Shown: positions 41,990-49,161 of the stretch, in pieces
Layout of the letters: the number at the start of each line of letters is the position of its first letter
Position numbering within the stretch: the stretch's first letter is position 1
Source: Chromobacterium sp. IIBBL 290-4
GTDB taxonomy: Bacteria; Pseudomonadota; Gammaproteobacteria; Burkholderiales; Chromobacteriaceae
DNA length: 64,000 bases
Assembly: GCF_024207115.1 (NCBI RefSeq)
Contig: NZ_CP100128.1
Span: 3,906,001 to 3,970,000 of the forward strand
Direction of reading: 5' to 3'
Translations under genes and position numbers: made by a program
The notes under the pieces: model-generated
What the model was told of the DNA's origin: nothing
The model's input: the letters and a program-made list of their open reading frames with translations, nothing else
Database searches by the model: none

Positions 41990-42279
41990 ACCCCCTCCAC
42001 GATCTTGCCGCAGCGCGGCGGCGCGGCATGCAGGCCCTGGCCGCTCTTGCCGCATTTGCCATCGCGGGCGCGCACCAACTGGTCTTGAGGATTGTGCTGG
42101 ATGTTCGCTTTTTCATACATTTTCACGGTGCCGCATTTGCCGCTGGCGCATTTGCCGCCGTGGCCGCTGTCGGTTTTCACCGCTTGCGCGGGTTGGCTGG
42201 CCTCGGCTGCCGGCGCGGCTTCGGCGCTCAGGCTCAGCATCGAGGTCATGGCGATGGAAAGAATGATCTGCTTGTTCAT
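41977..42279 (-). CDS. Cys-rich exported RiPP precursor (bufferin/HvfA-like)
   Basis: A 100-aa precursor with a signal-peptide-like N-terminus (MNKQIILSIAMTSMLSLSAEA). Five Cys follow: C44, C49, C76, C90, C98. Three sit in (E/D/S)GxCG motifs (SGKCG 46-50, DGKCG 73-77, EGVCG 95-99), the core motif modified by MNIO enzymes in HvfA-type systems. It lacks the EKCYG signature of DUF2282, so it is an atypical precursor. AGGAG lies 7 nt before the ATG. It overlaps the DUF692 gene by 13 nt. Probable role: periplasmic copper binding. Confidence 0.85.
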   Translation of the reverse strand: MNKQIILSIAMTSMLSLSAEAAPAAEASQPAQAVKTDSGHGGKCASGKCGTVKMYEKANIQHNPQDQLVRARDGKCGKSGQGLHAAPPRCGKIVEGVCGQ

Positions 42280-42314
42280 GGCGGGGCTCCTGTGACGGGG
42301 ATGGCGCGGCGATG

Positions 42315-43241
42315 TCAGCGCGCCGTAAAGCATGAGAGATCGCGGCCGGCGTAAACCGGGCCGGCGTAGTAGCGGCGAACGACAGCGAGGGATGCGTCTT
42401 TGACTCGCAGGCCTTTGCCCATGAAGTGGTTGAGCACCAGTTGCTTGGGTTTTGCCGCCGCGGCGATGCGGCCTACGGTGGACGGCTTGGCGTGCAGAAA
42501 CGCGGAGGCCGCGTCGGCTTGCTCGTCGATGGCGAGCGGCATCACCAAGATGTCCGCATTCTTGGCGAAATCGACAAATCGCGGATTGCCGCCGTTTTGG
42601 TCGGCGGAAATCACGATGCTGCCTTCCGGCGCGTCGATGCGATAGGCCAGTGTCGGCACATCGCCATGCGGAATGCCCAAGGCGCTGATGGAGACGCCGC
42701 CATGTCGATATACCGTGCTGCGCTCGGCCTTGGCGTAATCCACTGTTTTCAGGTTGAGCTTCAGCGGGATGTCGCCTTTGCCGGAATACAGGCCAGAGAG
42801 GTAGGCGTAAGCGCCGGTTTTGGCATTGAACTGCGCATTCATGAAGCCGCTCAGGCTGGGAAAACCTGCGCCGCCGCTGGGGCCGGCGATGTCGATCTGA
42901 TGCGGCGAATTGAAAAAATAGCTGCCTTTGAGCAATGCCGGCAGGTCGCTGACGTGGTCGGTATGGAAGTGGGTGAGGCCGATGAAGCGCACGTCCTCCA
43001 GCCGGGCGCCGGATTGGCCGAAGCGCAGAAACGCGCCGCCGCCGGCGTCTATCAGCGCTAGCGGTTTGCCCTTCAGCCAGATCAGCGTGGCGGAGGAGGC
43101 GCGGGCGTCGTCGGAGATGGGGCCGCCTGAGCCTAGAAATTGCACGGTGAAGGCTTTGTTTTCGCATTGGGTGGGGCTGGCTTGGGCAATGCAGGCGGCG
43201 CAGGCCAGGCTCAGCGATAGCGCGAGCGCGTGGATTTTCAT
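42315..43241 (-). CDS. Exported MBL-fold metallohydrolase
   Basis: A 308-aa periplasmic protein with a signal peptide (MKIHALALSLSLACAACIAQA). The metallo-beta-lactamase fold is shown by FLGSGGPISDD, LIDAGGG, the metal-binding LTHFHTDHVSDLP (HxHxDH) and later GIPHGDVPTLAY, SADQNGG and LVLNHFM. It resembles ribonuclease-Z-like/arylsulfatase-type MBL enzymes; substrate unknown. It ends 35 nt before the Cys-rich precursor gene and is probably the first gene of the bufferin-type transcript. Confidence 0.87.
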   Translation of the reverse strand: MKIHALALSLSLACAACIAQASPTQCENKAFTVQFLGSGGPISDDARASSATLIWLKGKPLALIDAGGGAFLRFGQSGARLEDVRFIGLTHFHTDHVSDLPALLKGSYFFNSPHQIDIAGPSGGAGFPSLSGFMNAQFNAKTGAYAYLSGLYSGKGDIPLKLNLKTVDYAKAERSTVYRHGGVSISALGIPHGDVPTLAYRIDAPEGSIVISADQNGGNPRFVDFAKNADILVMPLAIDEQADAASAFLHAKPSTVGRIAAAAKPKQLVLNHFMGKGLRVKDASLAVVRRYYAGPVYAGRDLSCFTAR

Positions 43242-43513
43242 GATGGGCTCCTGGGTGGGGCGGAGATGGCAGTGCGCGGGATATGATCGTAAGTTTCCTG
43301 AATTTGCCGTTTATTCGCGGTAATTCTCTGCGTTTTGTCCATCTTGCCGTGATGATGGACAAAGCTTAGCATTGGTAAAGAATTGAAATTACTTTTTAAT
43401 TTAATAAAAACAATTAGTTTTTCTAATTAATTGACTGCCAAGCAAGAGGCTTGCCAAATGAGTAGTGGCGAATTAATATATGTTTTATATATTATTCGTA
43501 TATTGAGAACGCC
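43242..43513. other. AT-rich divergent promoter region
   Basis: About 270 bases separate the MBL gene from the ParD-like gene. Bases 43,380-43,505 are very AT-rich (TTTTATATATTATTCGTATATTG and similar) and must hold both promoters. A CAAGC...GCTTG inverted repeat at ~43,440-43,455 may be an operator, but this is weak. Confidence 0.45.
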
Positions 43514-43738
43514 GTGGGCATCGTCAAGATTTCCGAGCAGATGCATGACAATCTGCGCGTGGCCAGCGAGGCGCTGAGCCGCTCCATCAACTCGCAAGCC
43601 GAACATTGGCTGCGCATCGGCATGTTGGCCGAACTGCATCCCGAGCTGCATTACAGCGAATTATGCCAACTCATGCTGCGCGCCAGCCGCGATGGCGACA
43701 ACTTGAGCCTGGGCCAGGCGATGGAGGCGCAGCGATGA
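43514..43738 (+). CDS. ParD-like family protein upstream of map
   Basis: A 74-aa protein: GIVKISEQMHDNLRVASEALSRSINSQAEHWLRIGMLAELHPEL. This matches the ParD-like family (ribbon-helix-helix-like start, then helices). The start is GTG at 43514 with GAGAA upstream. No ParE-type toxin follows; instead its TGA overlaps the map ATG (ATGA). The same ParD-like/map pairing recurs in proteobacteria, so the pair is likely functional together, perhaps autoregulated. Role unknown. Confidence 0.85.
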   Translation: MGIVKISEQMHDNLRVASEALSRSINSQAEHWLRIGMLAELHPELHYSELCQLMLRASRDGDNLSLGQAMEAQR

Positions 43739-44529
43739 AACGACGCGTGCCGATCCATGGCGCCGAAAATCTGGCGCATGCCCGCGAGGCAGGCAAGCTG
43801 GCGGCCGAAGTGCTGGCGATGATAGGCGAGCATGTCCGCCCAGGCGTCAGCACCGAGGAGCTGGACGCGCGTTGCCGCGAGTTCATCATCAAGGAATTGA
43901 AATCCAAGCCGGCCAATATCGGTTATCACGGTTATCCCAAAACCATCTGCGCTTCGGTCAATGATGTGATCTGCCATGGCATCCCCTCGGAAAAGGAGAT
44001 CCTGAAGGATGGCGACATCGTCAACATCGACGTGGCCTTGATCAAAAACGGCTGGTTCGGCGACAGCAGCCGCATGTACTACGCAGGAACGCCCAAGCCG
44101 CAGTCCAAGCGGCTGGTGGAGACCTGCTATGCGGCGATGCGCGCCGGCATTCTGGCGGTGCGTCCCGGCGCGACGCTGGGCGATGTGGGCCACGCCATCC
44201 AGAGCGTCACCGAGGCGGCGGGTTACAGCGTGGTGCGGGAATACTGCGGCCACGGCATCGGCAAGGTGTATCACGATGAGCCGGAAGTGCTGCATTACGG
44301 CCGCCAAGGACAGGGTTTGAAGCTGCGGCCCGGCATGATTTTCACCATCGAACCGATGATCAATGAGGGCGAAGCCGCCACGCGGATACTGGCGGACGGC
44401 TGGACGGTGTTGACCCGCGATGGTTCGCTGTCGGCGCAGTGGGAGCATATGGTGACGGTGACTGAAACCGGCTTTGAAGTGCTGACCGCCTGGCCCGATG
44501 GCTTGGGCGATTACCCGGCGCTAGGCTGA
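43735..44529 (+). CDS. map: Type I methionine aminopeptidase
   Basis: A 264-aa cytoplasmic metalloprotease that removes the initiator Met. Metal ligands are visible: NIDVALIKNGWFGDSSRMY (two Asp), CGHGIG (His), TIEPMI (Glu) and WEHMVTVTETG (Glu). ATG 43735 overlaps the ParD-like stop. This copy is not beside rpsB/tsf, so it is probably a second, accessory map. Three nt later starts the (broken) WYL regulator. Confidence 0.95.
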   Translation: MKRRVPIHGAENLAHAREAGKLAAEVLAMIGEHVRPGVSTEELDARCREFIIKELKSKPANIGYHGYPKTICASVNDVICHGIPSEKEILKDGDIVNIDVALIKNGWFGDSSRMYYAGTPKPQSKRLVETCYAAMRAGILAVRPGATLGDVGHAIQSVTEAAGYSVVREYCGHGIGKVYHDEPEVLHYGRQGQGLKLRPGMIFTIEPMINEGEAATRILADGWTVLTRDGSLSAQWEHMVTVTETGFEVLTAWPDGLGDYPALG

Positions 44530-44531
44530 CG

Positions 44532-45222
44532 ATGAGCCGCTCGGAACGCTTGCTTGGCCTGCTGCAGCTGCTGCGCGGCTATCGGCTGCCGGTCACCGCC
44601 CAAACGCTGGCGGATGAGTTGCAAGTCAGCGTGCGCACCGTGTATCGCGATATCGCCAGCTTGCAGTTGCAGGGGGCGGATATCGCCGGCGAGCCGGGGC
44701 TGGGCTACCAGTTGCGCCCCGGTTTTTTGCTGCCGCCCTTGATGTTCGCCGAAGAGGAAATCGAGGCGCTGGTGTTGGGCATGCGGCTGGGTGGCGGAGC
44801 GGGCAGACCCAAAGCTGGCGCGCGCGGCGGGCAATGCCTTGGCCAAGGTGGGCGCGGTGCTGCCGCAAGACCTCAAGCGGCAGCTGGAAGACAATGCCTT
44901 GCTGGTCGGCTCGGCCGAGCGTTTCGAGGCCAGTGTGGATGTGGCCATGGTGCGGGAGGCTATCCGCGGGCAGCGCAAGTTGCAGCTGCGCTATCAGGAT
45001 GAGAAAGGCGCGGCGAGCGAGCGGGTAGTATGGCCTTTCGCGCTGGGTTTTTTCGAGCGCGTCCAGGTTCTGGCGGCCTGGTGCGAGAAGCGGCAGGATT
45101 ACCGCCATTTCCGCTGCGATCGCATCCAGCTGTGCGCGCCGCTGGAGGAGCGCTATCCCCGCCGCCGCCAAGCGCTGATGCGCGATTGGCGGAAGCTGCA
45201 GGGCATCGCCGAGCCTAAATAA
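44532..45222 (+). pseudogene. YafY-type HTH/WYL transcriptional regulator with a 1-bp frameshift
   Basis: The N-terminal frame (44532 on) reads a DeoR-like HTH (LLGLLQLLRGYRLPVTAQTLADELQVSVRTVYRDIASLQ) up to ALVLGMR. The rest of the protein (VAERADPKLARAAGNALAKVG then the WYL-type ERVVWPFALGFFERVQVLAAWCEKRQDYRHFRCDRI) is in another frame. Deleting one C at ~44787 (CGGCTGGG to CGGTGGG) restores GMRWVAERAD and a ~230-aa product. This is either a sequencing error or a real mutation that leaves only the DNA-binding part. Confidence 0.85.
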
Positions 45223-45225
45223 CCG

Positions 45226-45573
45226 TCAAGCGCCCGCCGGTTCGATGATTTCCACGCCGCCGGTCTCCGACATCGCGAGATAAGTGCTGGGCTGCAGCGC
45301 GGTGACGGAATGCACCACCTGGCGGTCGATGAACAAATGGTCGCCATGATCGAGCACATGCTCGCCTATCTTCAACTTGCCCGCTGTCACATAAACCTGT
45401 TCCCAGCCTGGATGGTGATGAGGAGGCAGGGAAGCGCCTTTTTCCAGTTTGATCAGCGCCGAGCCGCCGCCGTCGGGATTGCGCCGTAGCCAGACGAATT
45501 CCACGCCGGGGAAGGGTGTGCGGCTCCAGTGGTAGTCGTTGGAAGAGGTGAGAATGGGGGCGGTCGGGTTCAT
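45226..45573 (-). CDS. Single-domain cupin protein
   Basis: A 115-aa protein with one cupin barrel: VEFVWLRRNPDGGGSALIKLEKGASLPPHHHPGWEQVYVTAGKLKIGEH and HGDHLFIDRQVVHSVTAL. The HHH...E...H pattern gives a metal-binding site. Such ChrR-type small cupins act as sensors or dioxygenase-like enzymes; the role is unknown. ATG 45573 chosen; an in-frame ATG at 45606 would add 11 residues. Converges with the WYL regulator pseudogene. Confidence 0.85.
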   Translation of the reverse strand: MNPTAPILTSSNDYHWSRTPFPGVEFVWLRRNPDGGGSALIKLEKGASLPPHHHPGWEQVYVTAGKLKIGEHVLDHGDHLFIDRQVVHSVTALQPSTYLAMSETGGVEIIEPAGA

Positions 45574-45728
45574 GGCTGCGTTTTCCGGTGGCAAGGGGGC
45601 TGGCATGACGCGGCGGCGGGGCGGGATGTTTCCAGGATGCGCCGATCGCACGTGAATGCCAGATGGCATTATCCCATAGCTGGCGCCAGAAATTGTCAGC
45701 AATCCGCCATTTTGGCCAGCATAAGAGC

Positions 45729-45755
45729 AAAAAAAGGATGCCGCGGCATCCTTTT
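45729..45755 (-). terminator. Terminator of the prpF-type gene
   Basis: Stem AAAAGGATGCC / GGCATCCTTTT with minimal loop. On the minus strand it is followed by a T-run, 20 nt after the prpF stop. Confidence 0.9.
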
Positions 45756-45774
45756 GAGGCGGGAGCGGTTTCTA

Positions 45775-46965
45775 TCAGAACGAATCGCCCGGCACCCGCA
45801 CCCATCCCTCCATCAACACCCGCGCGCTGCGGCTCATGATGGCCCTGGTGACTGTCCATGCGCCGTTGATCTGCTTGGCCTCCGCGCCGACGCGCAGCGT
45901 GCCGGACGGGTGGCCGAAGCGCACGGCCTGGCGCTTGACGCCGCCAGCCGCCAAGTTGACCAGGGTGCCAGGCACCGCCGCCGCCGTGCCGATGGCTACG
46001 GCGGCCGTGCCCATCATGGCATGGTGCAGCTTGCCCATCGACATCGCCCGCGCCAACACGTCGATGTCGGACGCCTTCACCGGCTTGCCGCTTGAGGCGG
46101 TGTAGTCGGCCGGCGGTGCGACGAAGGCGATCTTGGGCGTGTGCTGGCGGCTGGCGATCTCGTCCAGGTTCTTGATCAGCCCCATTTTCAGCGCGCCGTG
46201 GGCGCGGATGGTTTCGAAGCGCGCCAGTGCGGCCGGGTCGGCGTTGATGGCGTCCTGCAATTCCGCGCCGGTGTAGCCGATGTCGGCGGCGTTGACGAAG
46301 ATGGTGGGGATGCCGGCGTTGATCAGCGTGGCCGGGAAGCTGCCGACGCCCGGCACTTCCAGCGTGTCCACCAGCTTGCCGGTGGGGAACATCGCGCCGC
46401 CGTCGCCGTCTCCCTCATCGGCCGGGTCGAGGAATTCCAGCTGCACCTCGGCGGCCGGGAACGTGACGCCGTCCAGTTCGAAATCGCCGGTTTCCTGCAC
46501 CTGGCCGCGGGTGATGGGCACGTGGGCGATGATGGTCTTGGCTATATTGGCCTGCCAGATGCGCACGGTGCAGATGCCATGGTCCGGGATGCGCGCCGGA
46601 TCAATCAGACCATTGGCGATGGCGAAGGGTCCGACGGCGGCGGACAGATTGCCGCAGTTGCCGGTCCAATCGACGAAGGCCTTGTCGATGGCGACCTGGC
46701 CGAACAGGTAGTCCACGTCATGGCCCGGCCGCGCGGATTTGGACACGATGACGGTCTTGCTGGTGCTGGAAGTGGCGCCGCCCATGCCGTCTATCTGCTT
46801 GCCGTACGGGTCCGGACTGCCGATGACGCGCAGCAGCAGCGCGTCGCGGGCCGCGCCGGGCTGGCGAGCGGTTTCGGGCAGATCCTGCAGCCGGAAGAAC
46901 ACGCCTTTGCTGGTGCCGCCGCGCATATAGGTGGCGGGAATCTTGATTTGTGCCGCGTGAGTCAT
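45775..46965 (-). CDS. prpF: PrpF-family 2-methylaconitate/aconitate isomerase
   Basis: A 396-aa member of the PrpF (diaminopimelate epimerase-like) family that isomerises trans- to cis-2-methylaconitate in the methylcitrate cycle. Blocks: PATYMRGGTSKGVFF, GGATSSTSKTVIVS, TGNCGNLSAAVGPFAI (active-site Cys), INAGIPTIFVNA and MGKLHHAMMGTAAVA. No prpB/C/D or acnD genes are nearby, so an alternative substrate (other 3-methylitaconate-like acids) is possible. Confidence 0.9.
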   Translation of the reverse strand: MTHAAQIKIPATYMRGGTSKGVFFRLQDLPETARQPGAARDALLLRVIGSPDPYGKQIDGMGGATSSTSKTVIVSKSARPGHDVDYLFGQVAIDKAFVDWTGNCGNLSAAVGPFAIANGLIDPARIPDHGICTVRIWQANIAKTIIAHVPITRGQVQETGDFELDGVTFPAAEVQLEFLDPADEGDGDGGAMFPTGKLVDTLEVPGVGSFPATLINAGIPTIFVNAADIGYTGAELQDAINADPAALARFETIRAHGALKMGLIKNLDEIASRQHTPKIAFVAPPADYTASSGKPVKASDIDVLARAMSMGKLHHAMMGTAAVAIGTAAAVPGTLVNLAAGGVKRQAVRFGHPSGTLRVGAEAKQINGAWTVTRAIMSRSARVLMEGWVRVPGDSF

Positions 46966-47017
46966 GTGTTTGCTTTCCTGTATATGCCGCAGGCCTGAAG
47001 CGGGTTTGTCTCGACGT

Positions 47018-47317
47018 TTATTTTGCCAGGGCGCTTAGCATTTGCCATATCGTTTCAAAGACGGCGCCTGGGTTTTGCAGAATGTCGTGGTTCCAGAAAC
47101 GCATGATGGTGAAGCCTTGTTTTCGCAGCCAGGCATCGCGCATCGCGTCTTTGGGGCTTGCGTCATGTTGGTCGCCGTCCGCTTCTATGATCAGCCGCGC
47201 GCCGAAGTGGACGAAATCGACGATGTAAGGGCCGATAGGCTGCTGGCGACGGAATTTCTCGCCGTTCAATCGGTGAGCCCGTAGCTGTTTCCATAGCAAG
47301 CGCTCCGCGTCGGTCAT
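47018..47317 (-). CDS. DUF559 (VSR-like) endonuclease-fold protein, possibly frameshifted at the start
   Basis: A 99-aa protein of the DUF559 family, related to very-short-patch-repair endonucleases: MTDAERLLWKQLRAHRLNGEKFRRQQPIGPYIVDFVH then RLIIEADGDQHD and GFTIMRFWNHDIL. The acidic residues fit a PD-(D/E)xK nuclease. Upstream coding signal continues in frame (LTKALRQN) without a start. Adding one base to the seven-G run at 47341-47347 would join it to an ATG at ~47359 (MVGLSLPPLTKALRQN). As written, translation must begin at the internal ATG. Confidence 0.8.
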   Translation of the reverse strand: MTDAERLLWKQLRAHRLNGEKFRRQQPIGPYIVDFVHFGARLIIEADGDQHDASPKDAMRDAWLRKQGFTIMRFWNHDILQNPGAVFETIWQMLSALAK

Positions 47318-47477
47318 GTTTTGGCGCAGAGCTTTGGTGAGGGGGGGAGAGATAAACCCACCATGTAGTCACGTGATAATCGGGAACAGCTGGGATGATA
47401 CGGGAAGATGGTGGACGGCTGTCTGAAAATCTATTTCACGTATTGCAAAGGGTGGTGAGCCGGTCGGCCCACCACTT

Positions 47478-47831
47478 TCAGCTGAACATGTCGCCCTGGC
47501 GGCTTTCCATTTCCTCGCGCCGGACGGCCTTCACAATCTTGTAAATCCACTGCAGGCTGACACCATACTTGCGCGCCAGGTCGCCATGGTTGTCTCCGGT
47601 AAATTCCTCGAATATCTTCCTGTCCCGCTTCGATAACCTGACCGACAGTCCCATCGGAAAGTAGATGTTCTGGCCGCCCCAGTGCGCCGCCATCCGGTTG
47701 GCGATCTCGCTGCCCAGCTGCTCACCGATTTCCCGTTCAATGCTGGCCAGCTCTTGCAAAGCCTCGGCGATGTGGTCGGCCAGATCGGACAGCAGCTCCG
47801 GGCCTTTGCTGCGGGTATGGATGGGCTTCAT
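47478..47831 (-). CDS. Mor transcription activator-family protein (Mu-like phage)
   Basis: A 117-aa Mu Mor/C-type activator of middle or late phage genes. The conserved middle is NRMAAHWGGQNIYFPMGLSVRLSKRDRKIFEEFTGDN, and the C-terminal HTH is LARKYGVSLQWIYKIVKAVRRE. Its ATG overlaps the gemA stop by 4 nt. It is the last gene of the early operon remnant; the phage late genes that should follow are missing. Confidence 0.9.
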   Translation of the reverse strand: MKPIHTRSKGPELLSDLADHIAEALQELASIEREIGEQLGSEIANRMAAHWGGQNIYFPMGLSVRLSKRDRKIFEEFTGDNHGDLARKYGVSLQWIYKIVKAVRREEMESRQGDMFS

Positions 47832-48430
47832 GCTTCCTCCTTGGCCTTAAGGGTGGTGGTCAGACCTTCCCAAACGCTCAACATCGGGTCAAACGTTTTG
47901 CGAGTCATAGCCGTATTCAGCAGCTGATTCAGTTGATTGCACTGCGCCGCAGTCAGCGGCAGCTGTTGTACCTCGGCCGCCAGCTTCTGCACCAGATCGG
48001 GCAGCGAACGCATCGCCCACTTCTTCAGCGATTCGATCACCTGTTCCAGCTGATCGCCGGCCAGCCACTGCATGGCGTCCCGCCCGGTAATCCGCTTCAC
48101 ATATGCAGCCAGGGCGCTCTCGGCCGGGTTCTTGACCACGCCGATCTGATGCAGAAACAGCCACAGCGCACGTATCTTCTTGTGCTGCTCGTCCTGGGCC
48201 AGCGAGCGCGCCTGAGTGGCTGGCTGCGCTTTGGAACGTACCTTGAATCCGCTGCGCTTCAAGTATTCCAACACCTGGTTGAGCTCTGGAACGGTCAGGT
48301 CAGCCGCGGATGCCTTCTTTCCAATCCGCTGGAGAATGGCGCGGTAGCTGTCGTCTTCCAGGGCCAGCTCGCGCTTGGCTACGTGGATCAGGCGGATCAG
48401 TCGCTGTCGGTCTTGGGTCTTTGCGTTCAT
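47828..48430 (-). CDS. GemA/gp16-family protein (Mu-like phage)
   Basis: A 200-aa protein matching the DUF1018/Mu gp16 (GemA) family, a modulator of host gene expression in Mu: RLIRLIHVAKRELALEDDSYRAILQRIGKKASAADLTVPELNQVLEYLKRSGFK is characteristic, and RALWLFLHQIGVV and RDAMQWLAGDQLEQVIESLKKW follow. ATG 48430 is the natural start. It sits between HU and Mor as in many Mu-like early regions. Confidence 0.9.
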   Translation of the reverse strand: MNAKTQDRQRLIRLIHVAKRELALEDDSYRAILQRIGKKASAADLTVPELNQVLEYLKRSGFKVRSKAQPATQARSLAQDEQHKKIRALWLFLHQIGVVKNPAESALAAYVKRITGRDAMQWLAGDQLEQVIESLKKWAMRSLPDLVQKLAAEVQQLPLTAAQCNQLNQLLNTAMTRKTFDPMLSVWEGLTTTLKAKEEA

Positions 48431-48504
48431 CGTTGGCTGCTCATCAGTACCCGGCAACCACGCCGGGCAGACCGCGCACATATTTCTATGCGCACGGTTT
48501 CGCT

Positions 48505-48777
48505 TTATGCGGCGGCGTCCTTCAGCGCCTTGGCCGCTGAGAACTTAGGCGCGCGCTTGGCGGCGATCCGGATGGTCTCGCCGGTTTTCGGATTACGGCC
48601 AGTCTTAGCCGCGCGTTGGGTGGTCCCAAACTTGCCAAGGTCAGAGATTGCCAGCTCGCCTCCCGCTCGCACGGTATCCAGCACCGCGGTTGTCAGCGCG
48701 TTGAGAACGGCTTCGGCTTGTTTGTTGGTGACATCCGCGTGGGCGGCCAGGTGTTTGATCAGGTCTTGCTTGGTCAT
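48505..48777 (-). CDS. HU-family DNA-binding protein (phage-linked copy)
   Basis: A 90-aa HU/IHF-type architectural protein: MTKQDLIKHLAAHADVTNKQAEAVLNALTTAV followed by GKFGTTQRAAKTGRNPKTGETIRI (DNA-wrapping arm). AAGGAG lies upstream of ATG 48777. HU copies are common in Mu-like early operons and aid transpososome assembly. It precedes gemA by 74 nt. Confidence 0.93.
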   Translation of the reverse strand: MTKQDLIKHLAAHADVTNKQAEAVLNALTTAVLDTVRAGGELAISDLGKFGTTQRAAKTGRNPKTGETIRIAAKRAPKFSAAKALKDAAA

Positions 48778-48832
48778 GGTTTGCTCCTTGCTGGTGAACG
48801 AAATTGTCAAAACAGCGTAGTGTTTAATCCAC

Positions 48833-49045
48833 TTACACATCGTTTGCGGTTTCTTTGGCCTCCCGCAACAGCTGGGCGATTGGCTGCGCATGTATTCCCG
48901 CAATCAGGGCCATCACGACTGAGCGACCATCTGCCAGCTCCATTTCCACGATGTCGAATTGGTTTTCTACAGTGGCCTCAGTCTCTTCAAACAGCTCTCG
49001 CAGCGTGGTTTTGCTCCACTCAAACGGGTTGATCAGCTTGCCCAT
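48833..49045 (-). CDS. Small Mu-like phage protein (70 aa)
   Basis: Not recognised at family level. ATG 49045 (MGKLINPFEWSKTTLRELFEETEA) opens a short acidic protein that overlaps or abuts the end of the DUF3164-like fragment. The next gene is HU, 55 nt on. Its position suits one of the small unassigned early genes of Mu-like phages. No membrane segment or motif seen. Confidence 0.6.
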   Translation of the reverse strand: MGKLINPFEWSKTTLRELFEETEATVENQFDIVEMELADGRSVVMALIAGIHAQPIAQLLREAKETANDV

Positions 49046-49046
49046 C

Positions 49047-49158
49047 TCACACCCCCGCCAAATCCAGCCGAACCGCTTCGAACTTGCCGGTGCCTTCACT
49101 ACGTCGTTCAATGCGGACATAAGCCTTGGAGCACTGAACCCGAATCGACTCAGTCAAA
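49047..49158 (-). pseudogene. C-terminal fragment of a DUF3164-like phage gene, cut by IS256
   Basis: The minus strand ending at TGA 49047-49049 reads SIRVQCSKAYVRIERRSEG then TGKFEAVRLDLAGV, the style of the C-terminus of DUF3164 proteins of Mu-like phages (xYIRxYxRDxxGxWxxISLDIA). The upstream part is replaced by the IS256-family element. Only ~37 codons remain. Confidence 0.55.
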
Positions 49159-49161
49159 GCC

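Noticed and set aside
43514..44529. ParD-like gene plus map as a toxin-antitoxin pair
   Set aside because: The second gene is an intact methionine aminopeptidase with all metal ligands, not a ParE-type toxin.
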